This document shows, one piece after another, positions 53,935 through 62,213 of a DNA stretch of 64,000 bases. Both the position numbers and the translations under genes were made by a program. The stretch is from Pseudomonas putida (GTDB lineage Bacteria > Pseudomonadota > Gammaproteobacteria > Pseudomonadales > Pseudomonadaceae), in the NCBI GenBank assembly GCA_041879295.1, contig CP047152.1, forward strand, positions 5,523,501-5,587,500, written 5' to 3'. Under the pieces are notes generated by a model. That model was not told where the DNA came from and ran no database searches. It was given only the letters and a program-made list of their open reading frames with translations. Each line of letters starts with the position of its first letter. Position 1 is the stretch's first letter.

Positions 53935-55158
53935 TCAAGCCTTGGCCAGATCCGGCAGGTCACCACTCAAACCCATCGCCTGGCGCACAAACAGCGCCTT
54001 GGCCTCCGGCATCTGCTCCACCAGCTTCAACCCGCTGTTGCGCAACCAGCGCAACGGCAGCGGATCGGCCTGGAACAACCTCTCGAAGCCCTCCATCGCC
54101 GCCATCAACGCCAGGTTGTGCGGCATACGCCGTCGCTCGTAACGGCTCAGCACCTTCACATCCGCCAACCGCTCGCCACGCTCGCAAGCATTGACCAGTA
54201 CCTCGGCCAGCACCGCAGCGTCGAGGAAGCCGAGGTTCACACCCTGCCCAGCCAGCGGGTGGATGGTGTGCGCGGCATCGCCGATCAACGCCAGGCCTTC
54301 ACCCACATAGCGCTTGGCGTGGCGTTGGCGCAGCGGCACGCATACCCTTGGGTCGGCCTGCAACACTTGGCCCAGACGGCCCTCGAAGGCACGTTCCAAA
54401 GCCTGCCGGAAGGCAGCTTCATCCAGCGCCATCAGTTGCTCGGCTTGCTCCGGGGTGGTCGACCAGACGATCGAGCACCAGTCCTGCTGGCCATCGCGGG
54501 TCAACGGCAGGAAAGCCAGCGGACCTTCGTCAGTGAAGCGCTGCCAGGCCGTGGCCTGGTGCCCGGCGCTGCAACGCACGCTGGTGACAATGGCATGATG
54601 CAGGTAGTCCCATTCGCGGGTTTCGCAGCCGGCCAGACGCCGCACCGCCGAATTGGCACCGTCGGCAGCAATCACCAATGGCGCACGCAGTTGCCGGCCA
54701 TCCGCCAGGGTCAGTAGCCACTCATCGCCAGAGCGGCGTAACTGCTCCAGCCGCGCATTGGCCAGCAGGCCGATGTCGCTGCCATGCAGGCGCTCCAGCA
54801 GGCCGTCCTGCACCACGCGGTTCTCGACGATATGGCCAAGCACCTGGGCATGCACACTGGCCGCCGAGAAGTGAATCTGACCGGTGCCGCTGCCATCCCA
54901 CACATGCATGTCGGAGTACGGCGTGGCGCGCCGCTGGGCAATGCCGTCCCAAGCGCCAAGGCGCTCGAGGATGCGCTGGCTGGCCGCCGACAGCGCGCTG
55001 ACACGCGGCTCGAACGGGGCCTGGGCATCGAAGGGTACGACCGTCAGCGGGCCACCATCGAGCAACAGGATTTGCAGGCCACTGTGGCGCAACGCCAGGG
55101 CCAGGGCGCTGCCGACCATACCGGCACCGACAATCAACAGATCTGCGCGCATTTCCAT
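53935..55158 (-). CDS. ubiI: 2-octaprenylphenol hydroxylase-type FAD monooxygenase UbiI
   Basis: 407 residues. FAD GxGxxG motif in LLIVGAGMVGSALALALRHSG at the N-terminus; DGANSAVRRLAG and the second FAD motif GLALIGDAAHTIHPLAGQGVNLGFLDAAVLAEVL are typical of the UbiH/UbiI/UbiF hydroxylases. Hydroxylates C5 of the ubiquinone ring. Assigned UbiI (VisC) rather than UbiH by resemblance and by its place as last gene of the yecA-pepP-ubiH-DUF4442-ubiI operon. Confidence 0.92.
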   Translation of the reverse strand: MEMRADLLIVGAGMVGSALALALRHSGLQILLLDGGPLTVVPFDAQAPFEPRVSALSAASQRILERLGAWDGIAQRRATPYSDMHVWDGSGTGQIHFSAASVHAQVLGHIVENRVVQDGLLERLHGSDIGLLANARLEQLRRSGDEWLLTLADGRQLRAPLVIAADGANSAVRRLAGCETREWDYLHHAIVTSVRCSAGHQATAWQRFTDEGPLAFLPLTRDGQQDWCSIVWSTTPEQAEQLMALDEAAFRQALERAFEGRLGQVLQADPRVCVPLRQRHAKRYVGEGLALIGDAAHTIHPLAGQGVNLGFLDAAVLAEVLVNACERGERLADVKVLSRYERRRMPHNLALMAAMEGFERLFQADPLPLRWLRNSGLKLVEQMPEAKALFVRQAMGLSGDLPDLAKA

Positions 55159-55161
55159 GCC

Positions 55162-55644
55162 TTACGCCAGCCTCGCTTGCGGCTTGAGCCGCACATATAG
55201 GGTTTTATCGACCCGCGCCACCAACTCGCCGGCGCCATCGCGGATATCGACCTGCAAACGCGGCAGGCATTTCTTGCCGGTGGCTGCCTGCTGGCGGATT
55301 TCGTCCAGCAGTGCGTCACCGACGTGAAGCTCGGCATAGACCGGGCCTTTGCCCGGCGAGATGAAGTCGATGCTGGCGGCCTTGTCCCAGACGATGTAGT
55401 CACGCCCCAACTGCTCGATCAGCAGCAGCATGTAGAACGGGTCGACCATGGCATACAGGCTGCCACCGAACTGGGTGCCGACGTAATTGCGGTTCCAGCG
55501 GGTCAGCTTCATCGCCACCTTGACGCTACGCAGGTCCGGGCTGATGTGCTGCACACGGATACCGGCACCCAGGTACGGTGGGTAGAGGTTCAGCAGCCAG
55601 CGCAGCATGCGCGCCCGGCGCGCCAGTTTACGCGGGTTGCTCAT
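55162..55644 (-). CDS. DUF4442 hotdog-fold protein in the ubiquinone operon
   Basis: 160 residues. Hotdog-fold thioesterase-like DUF4442 family: NLYPPYLGAGIRVQHISPDLRSVKVAMKLTRWNRNYVGTQFGGSLYAMVDPFYMLLLIEQLG, with the usual helix after NRNYVGTQFGGS. Substrate unknown. Its ATG overlaps the ubiH stop by 4 bases and its stop is 3 bases before ubiI, so it is tied to ubiquinone genes by translation coupling. A thioesterase or acyl-binding role is inference from fold only. Confidence 0.85.
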   Translation of the reverse strand: MSNPRKLARRARMLRWLLNLYPPYLGAGIRVQHISPDLRSVKVAMKLTRWNRNYVGTQFGGSLYAMVDPFYMLLLIEQLGRDYIVWDKAASIDFISPGKGPVYAELHVGDALLDEIRQQAATGKKCLPRLQVDIRDGAGELVARVDKTLYVRLKPQARLA

Positions 55645-56836
55645 GCCTGGCCCCGCGGATCAGGACGGGTGCCCAGGCCCATGGCCTGGCGGGCGAACCA
55701 GCTTTTTGCCGGTGGCAACAGGTCGAGCCCGAGCAGGCCCAGGTTGCGCCCGGCAGTCAGCAACGGCTGATTGCTGCCGAACAGGCGGGTGACCTGGTCG
55801 GAGAAGCCGATGGTCATCGCCTGGTCCAGGCGCTGGCGCTGGTGATAGGCCTGCAGCGTGGTCAGGTCGCCAGGCTGCTGTGGACCTGCCAGCAGCGCTT
55901 CGGCCAGGGATTGCACGTCACGCAGCGACAGATTGAAACCCTGACCCGCGATGGGGTGCAGGCTGTGTGCTGCGTTGCCCAGCACCACCAGGTGCGGCCG
56001 CACCTGCTCCTGGGCCTCGATCAAGGACAGCGGGTAGAGGTGCCGTGCGCCCACCTGGCGCAGCGCGCCCAGGCGGTAGCCGAACACGCCCTGCAGTTCG
56101 CGCAGGAAGCTGCGCTCGTCGATGTCGGCCAGGCGCCGCGCATCCATGCCCTGACGGGTCCATACCAGTGCGCAGCGGTTTTCCGGCAACGGCAGCAAGG
56201 CCATGGGGCCCTCTTCGGTGAAGCGCTCGAAAGCCTGGCCGCCATGGGCCTCACCCGGGGTAATGTTGGCGATCAACGCGCTCTGCTGGTACGGCGTGTG
56301 GCGCACATGGATACCCAACTGCTCGCGCAAGCCGGAGCGGCCTCCATCGGCCAGTACCGCCAGGTCACATTCCAGTTGGGTATCGTCGTTCAGCCGCAGG
56401 CGGTAACCGCGTTCGGTGGCCTGCATCGAGGTGACTTCCGCCGGGCAGCGCCAGCTGACCACCTCGCTGTCCAGCCCTTGCCACAGGCACTGCCCGAGCC
56501 AGGCGTTTTCCACCACGTAACCCAGCGCCGGTACGCCCTCTTCCATGGCATCCAGGCGGGTGGCGCCAAAGCGACCACGGTCGGAAACGTGAATCTGCCG
56601 GATAGGCTCGGCGCGGCGGCCGATGGCCTGCCACAGGCCCAGTTGTTGATAAATCTGCTGGGTACCGAATGACAACGCCGACGAGCGTGCATCGTAACTG
56701 GGCTGGTAGCTGTCGCCGGGGGCGAACGGCTCGATCAGCAGGATCTTCCAGCCGCGCGCCTTGGCGCCGGCCTGCAGGGCCAAAGCCAGGCTTGCGCCAA
56801 CCAGGCCGCCGCCAATGATCGCCAGGTTCACCCGGC

Positions 56837-56840
<4 letters not shown>
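55641..56840 (-). CDS. ubiH: 2-octaprenyl-6-methoxyphenol hydroxylase UbiH
   Basis: 399 residues. FAD motif NLAIIGGGLVGASLALALQAG; the UbiH signature YDARSSALSFGTQQIYQQLGLW near residue 57; second FAD motif LVVLGNAAHSLHPIAGQGFNLSLRDV. Hydroxylates C1 of the ubiquinone ring. Starts within the pepP stop (4-base overlap) and ends in overlap with the DUF4442 gene. Confidence 0.95.
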
Positions 56841-58171
<1,331 letters not shown>

Positions 58172-58192
58172 GGGCAGACTACCCCTGGTTGA

Positions 58193-58747
58193 TCAGTGCA
58201 GCGAGGGCTTGGGCGCGGGTGCGGCCGGCTTGGCCAGTTCGGAGAACAGCAGCAGGGGCGCCACGCGCAGGTATTCCATGACTTCCATGTAGTCGCTCTC
58301 GCCGTCTTCGGACTCTTCGAGCGCTTCCTGGACCTGCGAAATGGCTACCAGGTCCTGCAGCACTTCCCTGGCCTCGTCGGACAAGTCCTTACCGCCAGCG
58401 TTCAGGCCGAAACCGGTCACGAAGCCTTGGCACCACTGGCCCAGCGCGGTGGCGCGGTCGCTCAGTGCAGCATCATCGGTAGGCAGCAGCAGGACGATCG
58501 CCATGTCGTCGCTGGTCAGCTCGCCCTTGACCATTTCCTGCAAACCGACCAAGGCATTGCGGACCCTGTCACCAGGCTCGGTTTCCAGCAGTTGGGCGGC
58601 ATCGGCCAACCAGGCATCGGCATCGAAGCCGGCCCCGGCGCAGCTGCGGCCAATCAGCAGGCCGTGCAGTTCGGCCGGGGTGACGGGATGACCATTGCTC
58701 GAGAGCAGCATGGCGAAGGCGTTGTAGGGCGATTGAGTATTGGGCAT
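58193..58747 (-). CDS. YecA/YgfB family protein (UPF0149)
   Basis: 184 residues. Motifs [51 protein letters not shown] and [21 protein letters not shown] are the UPF0149 signature. A YgfB homologue in P. aeruginosa represses the alpA-ampDh3 programme and so affects beta-lactam resistance; whether this protein acts likewise is inference from the family. First gene of the pepP-ubiH-ubiI operon, divergent from the zapA transcript (145-bp gap). Confidence 0.92.
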   Translation of the reverse strand: MPNTQSPYNAFAMLLSSNGHPVTPAELHGLLIGRSCAGAGFDADAWLADAAQLLETEPGDRVRNALVGLQEMVKGELTSDDMAIVLLLPTDDAALSDRATALGQWCQGFVTGFGLNAGGKDLSDEAREVLQDLVAISQVQEALEESEDGESDYMEVMEYLRVAPLLLFSELAKPAAPAPKPSLH

Positions 58748-58892
58748 GGGCAGCTAGGCGCCAGACGGCGCAATGTCTAGAATGAAGACCTTGTATCCTA
58801 GCATCGGCAGGCGCGCCAAGACTATCGGCACTGGCCGTTGCCGCCCAGGGAGAGGCATCATCGCCAGGGGACTCAACGACGGAGCGAATCGA

Positions 58893-59111
58893 GTGCAACC
58901 CACGCAAGAGAACGACCTGCAGGCACTGATGAGCCGATTCGAGTTGCTGATCGAACGCATCGAGCAACTAAAACGGCAAAATGCACTCCTAGTAGCTCAG
59001 GAAAAATCCTGGCGCGAAGAGCGCGCCCACCTCATCGAAAAGAACGAGATCGCCAAGCGCAAAGTCGAGTCGATGATTTTACGCCTCAAGGCTCTGGAGC
59101 AAGACTCATGA
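58893..59111 (+). CDS. TIGR02449 family coiled-coil protein
   Basis: 72 residues from a GTG at 58893 with GGAGCG six bases upstream; the in-frame ATG at 58773 would add 40 arginine/glycine-rich residues without family similarity. A long amphipathic helix (MSRFELLIERIEQLKRQNALL then AQEKSWREERAHLIEKNEIAKRKVESMILRLKAL) predicts a coiled coil as in ZapB-like proteins. Its stop overlaps the zapA start (ATGA), so the two are coupled and may act together at the division ring. Function is inference. Confidence 0.85.
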   Translation: MQPTQENDLQALMSRFELLIERIEQLKRQNALLVAQEKSWREERAHLIEKNEIAKRKVESMILRLKALEQDS

Positions 59112-59428
59112 GTTCAAGCAATAGCGTCACTGTGCAGATCCTCGACAAGGAATACTCGATCATCTGCCCGCCGGAAGAGCGCAACAACCTGGTCAGCGCT
59201 GCGCGCTACCTGGACGGCAAAATGCGCGAAATCCGCAGCAGCGGCAAGGTGATCGGTGCCGACCGCATCGCGGTCATGGCAGCGTTGAACATTACCCACG
59301 AAATGCTGCACCGCCAGGAAGACCGCAATGATGCGCCGGTCAGCGGCACAAACCGCGAACAGGTGCGCGACCTGCTGGATCGGGTAGATAAGGCTTTGTC
59401 CGACGACACGGATACCAAAATCGGCTGA
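59108..59428 (+). CDS. zapA: Cell division protein ZapA
   Basis: 106 residues. VTVQILDKEYSIICPPEERNNLVSAARYLDGKMREIR is the ZapA N-terminal domain, with Arg near the FtsZ-binding surface, followed by a C-terminal coiled coil. Crosslinks FtsZ filaments at midcell. The ATG overlaps the upstream coiled-coil gene by 4 bases. The 6S RNA begins about 20 bp after its stop, the usual zapA-ssrS-ygfA order. Confidence 0.95.
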   Translation: MSSSNSVTVQILDKEYSIICPPEERNNLVSAARYLDGKMREIRSSGKVIGADRIAVMAALNITHEMLHRQEDRNDAPVSGTNREQVRDLLDRVDKALSDDTDTKIG

Positions 59429-59434
59429 GATTGG

Positions 59435-59440
59435 TATACT
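59435..59440 (+). promoter_or_regulatory. -10 box of the 6S RNA gene
   Basis: TATACT 8 bases before the 5' end of the 6S stem; its -35 would lie inside the last codons of zapA (GATACC, poor). Confidence 0.6.
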
Positions 59441-59445
59441 GGCGC

Positions 59446-59628
59446 CACTCCCTGGGGGATGCGCCAGTCGGTTATGTCCCTGAGCCGATACGCACAACCA
59501 CGGGGGTTGCACGCTGGGGCCGGTGTGCATGTCCGCCCGACGGAAAGCCTTAACGCCCCCTGCAATCTCCACCTTGAACTTTCGGGTTCAAGGGCTACAC
59601 CGATAGCGGTCTTATCGGGGAGCCTGAA
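59446..59628 (+). ncRNA. ssrS: 6S RNA
   Basis: Noncoding stretch between zapA and the 5-FTHF cyclo-ligase gene. Closing stem CTCCC (59448-59452) pairs with GGGGAG (59617-59622), and the long internally bulged hairpin typical of 6S RNA can be drawn through GATGCGCCAGTCGG and CCGATAGCGG-type arms. It mimics an open promoter and holds sigma-70 RNA polymerase in stationary phase. Ends are approximate; identification rests on position and fold. Confidence 0.85.
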
Positions 59629-59633
59629 TTCTC

Positions 59634-59657
59634 TTGCCCGCCCTCCCCGGCGGGCAA
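59634..59657 (+). terminator. Hairpin after 6S RNA
   Basis: TTGCCCGCC (59634-59642) and GGCGGGCAA (59649-59657) form a 9-bp stem with loop CTCCCC; TTCGTTTT follows. May end read-through from 6S RNA before the next gene. Confidence 0.75.
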
Positions 59658-59749
59658 TTCGTTTTGGCCGACTTTATTCAAGCTTTGTACGAATAGTCAC
59701 CGCGCAGGCACTTTTCGTATAAAGCAGCACATCTGGGACCGCCTGTGCC

Positions 59750-60358
59750 ATGACCGAAACCGTGCCGCTCACCCGCCCCCAGCTACGTCGCCTGCTTCGC
59801 AATGCCCGCCGCGCCCTGACCCCTGCCCAGCAACGCCAGGCTACGCTCGGCCTGTACCGCCAGTTGGCGCAACACCCCTTGTTCCGCCGCGCCCGCCACA
59901 TCGCCCTGTACCTGCCCAACGACGGTGAAATCGACCCTCGCCTACTGCTACGCGAAGCACAGCGTCGCGGCAAGCGCACCTATCTGCCGGTGCTGCACGC
60001 CTGGCCGCGCACGCGCATGGTGTTCCAGCGTTTTGAGCAGGGTGAGAAGCTCAAGCCCAATCGCTTCCGTATTCCAGAGCCGATAATCGATCGCAAACGC
60101 CAACGGCCAATCTGGGCGCTGGATCTGATTCTGCTACCGCTGGTCGGTTTTGACGAAGTGGGCGGACGCCTGGGAATGGGCGGTGGCTTCTATGATCGCA
60201 GCCTGGCCTACCAGGCGCGTCGGCAAACCTGGAAAAAACCGTTGCTGCTGGGGCTGGCGCATGAATGCCAGAAGGTCGAGCGGCTGGCGCAGGCCAGTTG
60301 GGACGTACCACTGCAAGGCACGGTCTCGGACCGTGGCTGGTACCTGGCGCCACGTTGA
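59750..60358 (+). CDS. fau: 5-formyltetrahydrofolate cyclo-ligase
   Basis: 202 residues. ATP-dependent conversion of 5-formyl-THF to 5,10-methenyl-THF. Signatures LYLPNDGEIDPRLLLREAQRRGKRTYLPVL, LILLPLVGFDEVGGRLGMGGGFYDRSL (the phosphate-binding GMGGGFYDR) and GLAHECQKVERL. E. coli name ygfA/fau. Linked to 6S RNA as in other gammaproteobacteria, where this enzyme has been tied to stress and persistence. ATG at 59750. Confidence 0.95.
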   Translation: MTETVPLTRPQLRRLLRNARRALTPAQQRQATLGLYRQLAQHPLFRRARHIALYLPNDGEIDPRLLLREAQRRGKRTYLPVLHAWPRTRMVFQRFEQGEKLKPNRFRIPEPIIDRKRQRPIWALDLILLPLVGFDEVGGRLGMGGGFYDRSLAYQARRQTWKKPLLLGLAHECQKVERLAQASWDVPLQGTVSDRGWYLAPR

Positions 60359-60377
60359 GCGGCGCCAGCGGGGGATA

Positions 60378-60530
60378 TCAACGTTGTGGCTGGCTGGCGT
60401 CAACCGGCATCTGATAGGCGCTGTCCAGCTTGCGCTCCCAGAACCCTTGCGCATAACCGGTAGTGACCACACCCAGGCCAAAAATGAACACCAGGATCCA
60501 CAGTAGATCCGGCTTTTTACGTTGATTCAT
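60378..60530 (-). CDS. Small single-pass membrane protein
   Basis: 50 residues from MNQRKKPDLLW at 60530. Positively charged N-terminus then one hydrophobic helix (LLWILVFIFGLGVVTTGY, about 9-26), then a polar tail with LDSAYQMPVDASQPQ. Predicted inner-membrane protein with the N-terminus inside. No family recognised by me. Encoded opposite to its neighbours. Longer in-frame reading to 60674 lacks a ribosome site. Conserved status should be tested. Confidence 0.7.
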   Translation of the reverse strand: MNQRKKPDLLWILVFIFGLGVVTTGYAQGFWERKLDSAYQMPVDASQPQR

Positions 60531-60708
60531 CGAAGATTGCCCCCCAGGCAAACTGTTCTGTACTCGGCGATATTCTGGGTACCGCCGGTGCACGCGCTTT
60601 AAACGGTGCGCATTTTCCGACAACATGCGTCCGCACGCAAACCTTGACGCCAACCGGCTGTCGGTTTCGTGCAACAGGTTATTTCAAACCTTTTCAGGAG
60701 CAGCATTC

Positions 60709-61158
60709 ATGGCCTACTGGCTGATGAAATCCGAGCCCGACGAGCTCTCCATCGAAGCCCTCGCACGCTTGGGTGAAGCGCGCTGGGACGGCGTGCGCAA
60801 CTATCAGGCGCGTAATTTTCTGCGGGCCATGAGCGTGGGTGACGAATTTTTCTTCTACCACTCCAGCTGCCCGCAACCCGGCATCGCCGGCATTGCCAGA
60901 ATCACCCGCGCGGCCTACCCGGACCCTACCGCGCTGGACCCGGAAAGCCATTATCACGATGCCAAGGCCACGACCGACAAGAACCCGTGGAGCGCAGTGG
61001 ATGTGGCCCACCTACAAACCTTCCCAAGGGTGCTGGAACTGGGGAGGCTGAAACAGCAGGCTGGGCTGGTCGAGTTGCCGCTGGTGCAAAAAGGCAGCCG
61101 CCTGTCGGTCATGCCGGTAACGCCCGAGCAATGGGCGGTGATTGTCGCGTTGCGCTGA
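60709..61158 (+). CDS. EVE domain protein (THYN1 type)
   Basis: 149 residues from MAYWLMKSEPDELSIEALAR at 60709, with AGGAG upstream (TTTTCAGGAGCAGC). The whole protein is one EVE domain: WDGVRNYQARNFLRAMSVGDEFFFYHSSCPQPGIAGIARIT is its core, and WSAVDVAHL follows. EVE domains are PUA-like folds that bind modified bases in DNA or RNA; the bacterial stand-alone form is of unknown role. Confidence 0.92.
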   Translation: MAYWLMKSEPDELSIEALARLGEARWDGVRNYQARNFLRAMSVGDEFFFYHSSCPQPGIAGIARITRAAYPDPTALDPESHYHDAKATTDKNPWSAVDVAHLQTFPRVLELGRLKQQAGLVELPLVQKGSRLSVMPVTPEQWAVIVALR

Positions 61159-61253
61159 ATGCGCAGCTAAGGTCAAGGGCTTGACCAATATCAACACGCC
61201 ATACATGGCCGTCAGGCATGATGGACTGTGCATGACCGCAAGGATGCAGATCG

Positions 61254-62213
61254 ATGAACCGATACGCCCCTAGAATCTTCGCCACTGCACTGATCGCACT
61301 GCTCGTTGCAGCCGGCGGGCTGGGGTACTGGAAGTCGCTCCACGACCAGTTGCCCGAAGGCCTGAGCATGGGCAACGGCCGCCTTGAAGCCACCGAAGTG
61401 CAGATCGCCAGCAAGATCCCAGGTCGCCTGGCCGAAGTACTGGTCGATGAAGGCGACAACGTTACCCGTGGTCAGCTACTGGCACGCATCGACACCCGCA
61501 CGATGGAAGCCCAGCGCAGCCAGGCCGAAGCCGAAGTGCTGCGCGCCCGGGAAAACTACGCCGCCGCCCAGGCCAGCGTGCAACTGCGCCAGAGCGAACT
61601 GCTGCTGGCCAGCCAGGAGCTCAAGCGCGTGCGCGAAATTTTCCAGCGCAAGTACGCCAGCCAGCAGTTGCTCGACCAACAGCAGGCGCGCTTTGACACG
61701 GCCAACGCAGCAGTAGTCGCCGCCCGCGCCCAACTGGCAGCGATCAAGGCTGCAATCGGTGCCGCCGAGGCGCAAGTCGCCCAACTCACCAGCGAAATCG
61801 ATGACAGCAGCCTGCGTGCGCCCATCAACGGCATCATCCAGCTGCGCCTGGCCGAACCCGGTGAAGTGCTGGGTGCCGGCGGCCGGGTCTTGATGCTGAT
61901 CGACCCCAGCGACCAGTACATGAACCTGTACCTGCCTGCGTCCACCAGCGGCCGACTGACCGTAGGCGATCAGGCGCGCATCGTGCTCGACGCCCTGCCC
62001 GAGCGCGCGCTGCCGGCCAAGGTGGCCTTTGTCGCAGCCAAGGCCCAGTTCACCCCCAAACAGGTGGAAACCCGCGACGAACGGCAAAAGCTGGTGTTCC
62101 GGGTCAAACTGCGCCTGAGCGACCCGGGCGCCGTGCCGCAAGCCAAGCCAGGCATGCCAGGCGCCGGCTATGTACGCACGGCTGAGGTGGACTGGCCGGC
62201 CAACCTGCAATGA
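61254..62213 (+). CDS. HlyD family efflux adaptor
   Basis: 319 residues. One N-terminal helix (IFATALIALLVAAGGLGYW, about 7-25), then a membrane-fusion protein: SKIPGRLAEVLVDEGDNVTRGQLLARIDTRTMEAQ (lipoyl half), coiled-coil hairpin (about 85-185), DDSSLRAPINGIIQLRLAEPGEVLGAGGRVLMLID (second half) and barrel. Its stop overlaps the start of the ABC gene (ATGA). Similar to YhiI of the E. coli yhiI-rbbA-yhhJ export locus. Expected to link the inner-membrane ABC pump to an outer-membrane channel. Confidence 0.92.
   Translation: MNRYAPRIFATALIALLVAAGGLGYWKSLHDQLPEGLSMGNGRLEATEVQIASKIPGRLAEVLVDEGDNVTRGQLLARIDTRTMEAQRSQAEAEVLRARENYAAAQASVQLRQSELLLASQELKRVREIFQRKYASQQLLDQQQARFDTANAAVVAARAQLAAIKAAIGAAEAQVAQLTSEIDDSSLRAPINGIIQLRLAEPGEVLGAGGRVLMLIDPSDQYMNLYLPASTSGRLTVGDQARIVLDALPERALPAKVAFVAAKAQFTPKQVETRDERQKLVFRVKLRLSDPGAVPQAKPGMPGAGYVRTAEVDWPANLQ

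Noticed and set aside
58773..58892. ATG start at 58773 for the coiled-coil gene
   Set aside because: The added 40 residues are arginine/glycine-rich without family similarity, while the GTG at 58893 has a good ribosome site.
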